Below, piece by piece: positions 6,026 to 6,861 of a stretch of DNA of 6,861 nt; position 1 is the first letter of the stretch, and every line of letters begins with the position of its first letter. The DNA comes from Chitinophagaceae bacterium (GTDB taxonomy: Bacteria > Bacteroidota > Bacteroidia > Chitinophagales > Chitinophagaceae): NCBI GenBank assembly GCA_016786965.1, contig JAEUVL010000191.1, forward strand, positions 1 through 6,861. Reading direction: 5' to 3'. Under the pieces are notes generated by a model. The model had not been told where the DNA came from and did not search any database. It saw only the letters and a list, made by a program, of their open reading frames with translations. A program made the translations under genes and the position numbers.

Positions 6026-6861
6026 TTATTGCTTTATCGTTTCAACTGTTTTACCGCAAGTAAGCATTTGAGAGCCGTAGTAAGGATTCTTTACTCCGCT
6101 CTCCTTACTTAGCCAGTTTGCTCCTTTGCCATCATTTGCCATCGGGCAAAACTGGTAATAAACTGTTTCTGCGGGTTTAGCAACTTTTACCAGCTCATAC
6201 ATATTTTTTGAAAGGCCCATAAAATGATCTCTCTGAAGTGAAATGTCTTTTGTCCCGTATATATGTCCTGCATCTTCTTTCAGGCTGTTTAATACTTTCA
6301 TCCAAACGGTGTGCACAGTCATTGGCAGCTTGTCCATTTTTACTGCATTGATAGCCGTTTCCAACTCTTTTGCTTTTGCAGATGCTGTATTGCCATCAGT
6401 TTTCACCAATGCGTCTTTCAATAAAAAGTAGTTTTCAAAAACTGCCGATAACTGGTTTGTTTCCTGTGCTGCATTGTTCATGCCTTCATGCTGGTGGGTG
6501 CCATGATTTTGTTTAGGAGTTGTCGTGTCCTTTACCGGCTGTGTTACAATGGCTACCTGCTTTTTCTCTCTGTCGTATTTGCAGCAGCCTGGTAATTTAT
6601 TATACGCTGCATCCGGGGCAAGAAAACTCTGATTGTCATACCCTGCAAGTGCTATGTCTTTTAAAATAGCATCTAATGTTGTTTTTTTACTGTCGTAAGT
6701 AATAGACGCCATCTTTGTTTCTTTGTCCCAATCTGCTTTTGAAAATTTCTTTTTAGTGCCTGCTTTTTCAATGGTGGTTTCACACATTCCGCAATTGCCA
6801 TAAATTTTTACCATTTCTGTTTTGGCATTATTTATTTGAGACTGGCAACCTGTAGCTGTCA
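6026..6861 (-). CDS. HMA-domain and DUF3347 copper-binding lipoprotein, N-terminus outside window
   Basis: The frame stays open to the window edge and begins TATGCQSQINNAKTE before the ATG at 6814. The ATGC there looks like the end of a lipobox (Cys codon 6847-6845), so the true start and signal peptide lie beyond 6861 and the ATG at 6814 is internal. Residue numbers here count from that Met. The HMA (heavy-metal-associated) domain covers about 1-65 with the CxxC site in GNCGMCE (Cys 8 and 11). A CC pair (77-78) and a His-rich linker NHGTHQHEGM (103-112) follow. A DUF3347 domain covers about 120-262, with helices LSAVFENYFLLKDALVKTD and the usual C-terminal segments YYQFCPMANDGKGANWLSKE and NPYYGSQMLTCG. 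DUF3347 is known fused to CusB-type efflux subunits or in small copper proteins. Here it probably binds periplasmic copper, handing it to or shielding it for the downstream oxidase. Confidence 0.9.
   Translation of the reverse strand, partial: TATGCQSQINNAKTEMVKIYGNCGMCETTIEKAGTKKKFSKADWDKETKMASITYDSKKTTLDAILKDIALAGYDNQSFLAPDAAYNKLPGCCKYDREKKQVAIVTQPVKDTTTPKQNHGTHQHEGMNNAAQETNQLSAVFENYFLLKDALVKTDGNTASAKAKELETAINAVKMDKLPMTVHTVWMKVLNSLKEDAGHIYGTKDISLQRDHFMGLSKNMYELVKVAKPAETVYYQFCPMANDGKGANWLSKESGVKNPYYGSQMLTCGKTVETIKQ

Overview
The window looks like chromosomal DNA of a Bacteroidota bacterium, probably of the Chitinophagaceae type. This is inferred from the protein styles (a secreted multicopper oxidase fused to an outer-membrane barrel, a DUF3347 lipoprotein with an HMA domain, a TonB-C-terminal-like fragment carrying an FPGGD motif), from start regions without Shine-Dalgarno sequences, and from overall composition. 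No RNA gene, CRISPR array, transposase or integrase was seen.

Layout. Positions 1-924 (+) hold the 3' part of pyrG (CTP synthase), with the whole glutamine amidotransferase domain. Positions 925-1358 contain no intact gene, but the minus strand carries what looks like a small frameshifted gene (980-1206). Positions 1359-3029 (-) encode an exported protein of unknown function with propeller-like repeats. Positions 3294-3632 (-) encode a short, apparently damaged TonB-C-terminal-like fragment. Positions 3707-5959 (-) encode a complete CopA-type multicopper oxidase with a methionine-rich insert and a CopB-like C-terminal barrel. Positions 6026-6861 (-) encode an HMA plus DUF3347 lipoprotein whose 5' end lies outside the window.

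How the genes fit together. The last two genes form a periplasmic/outer-membrane copper-handling module, transcribed leftwards with a 66-base gap that holds a perfect 10-bp stem-loop. The lipoprotein would bind copper through its CxxC HMA site and His/Met/Cys-rich segments. The oxidase would oxidise Cu(I) in the periplasm.

The copper module is visibly more A/T-rich than the left half. Hand-counted 60-base samples give about 38-42% G+C at 4801, 5041 and 5401, against about 52-58% at 421, 481, 1681 and 2401. The damaged fragment at 3294-3632 lies at this transition. Together this suggests the copper genes were acquired next to pyrG, with small decayed genes left in the junction region. No actual integration site can be pointed to. 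Nothing here is clearly a new system. The best leads are the oxidase-barrel fusion, the frameshifted small gene and the composition break.
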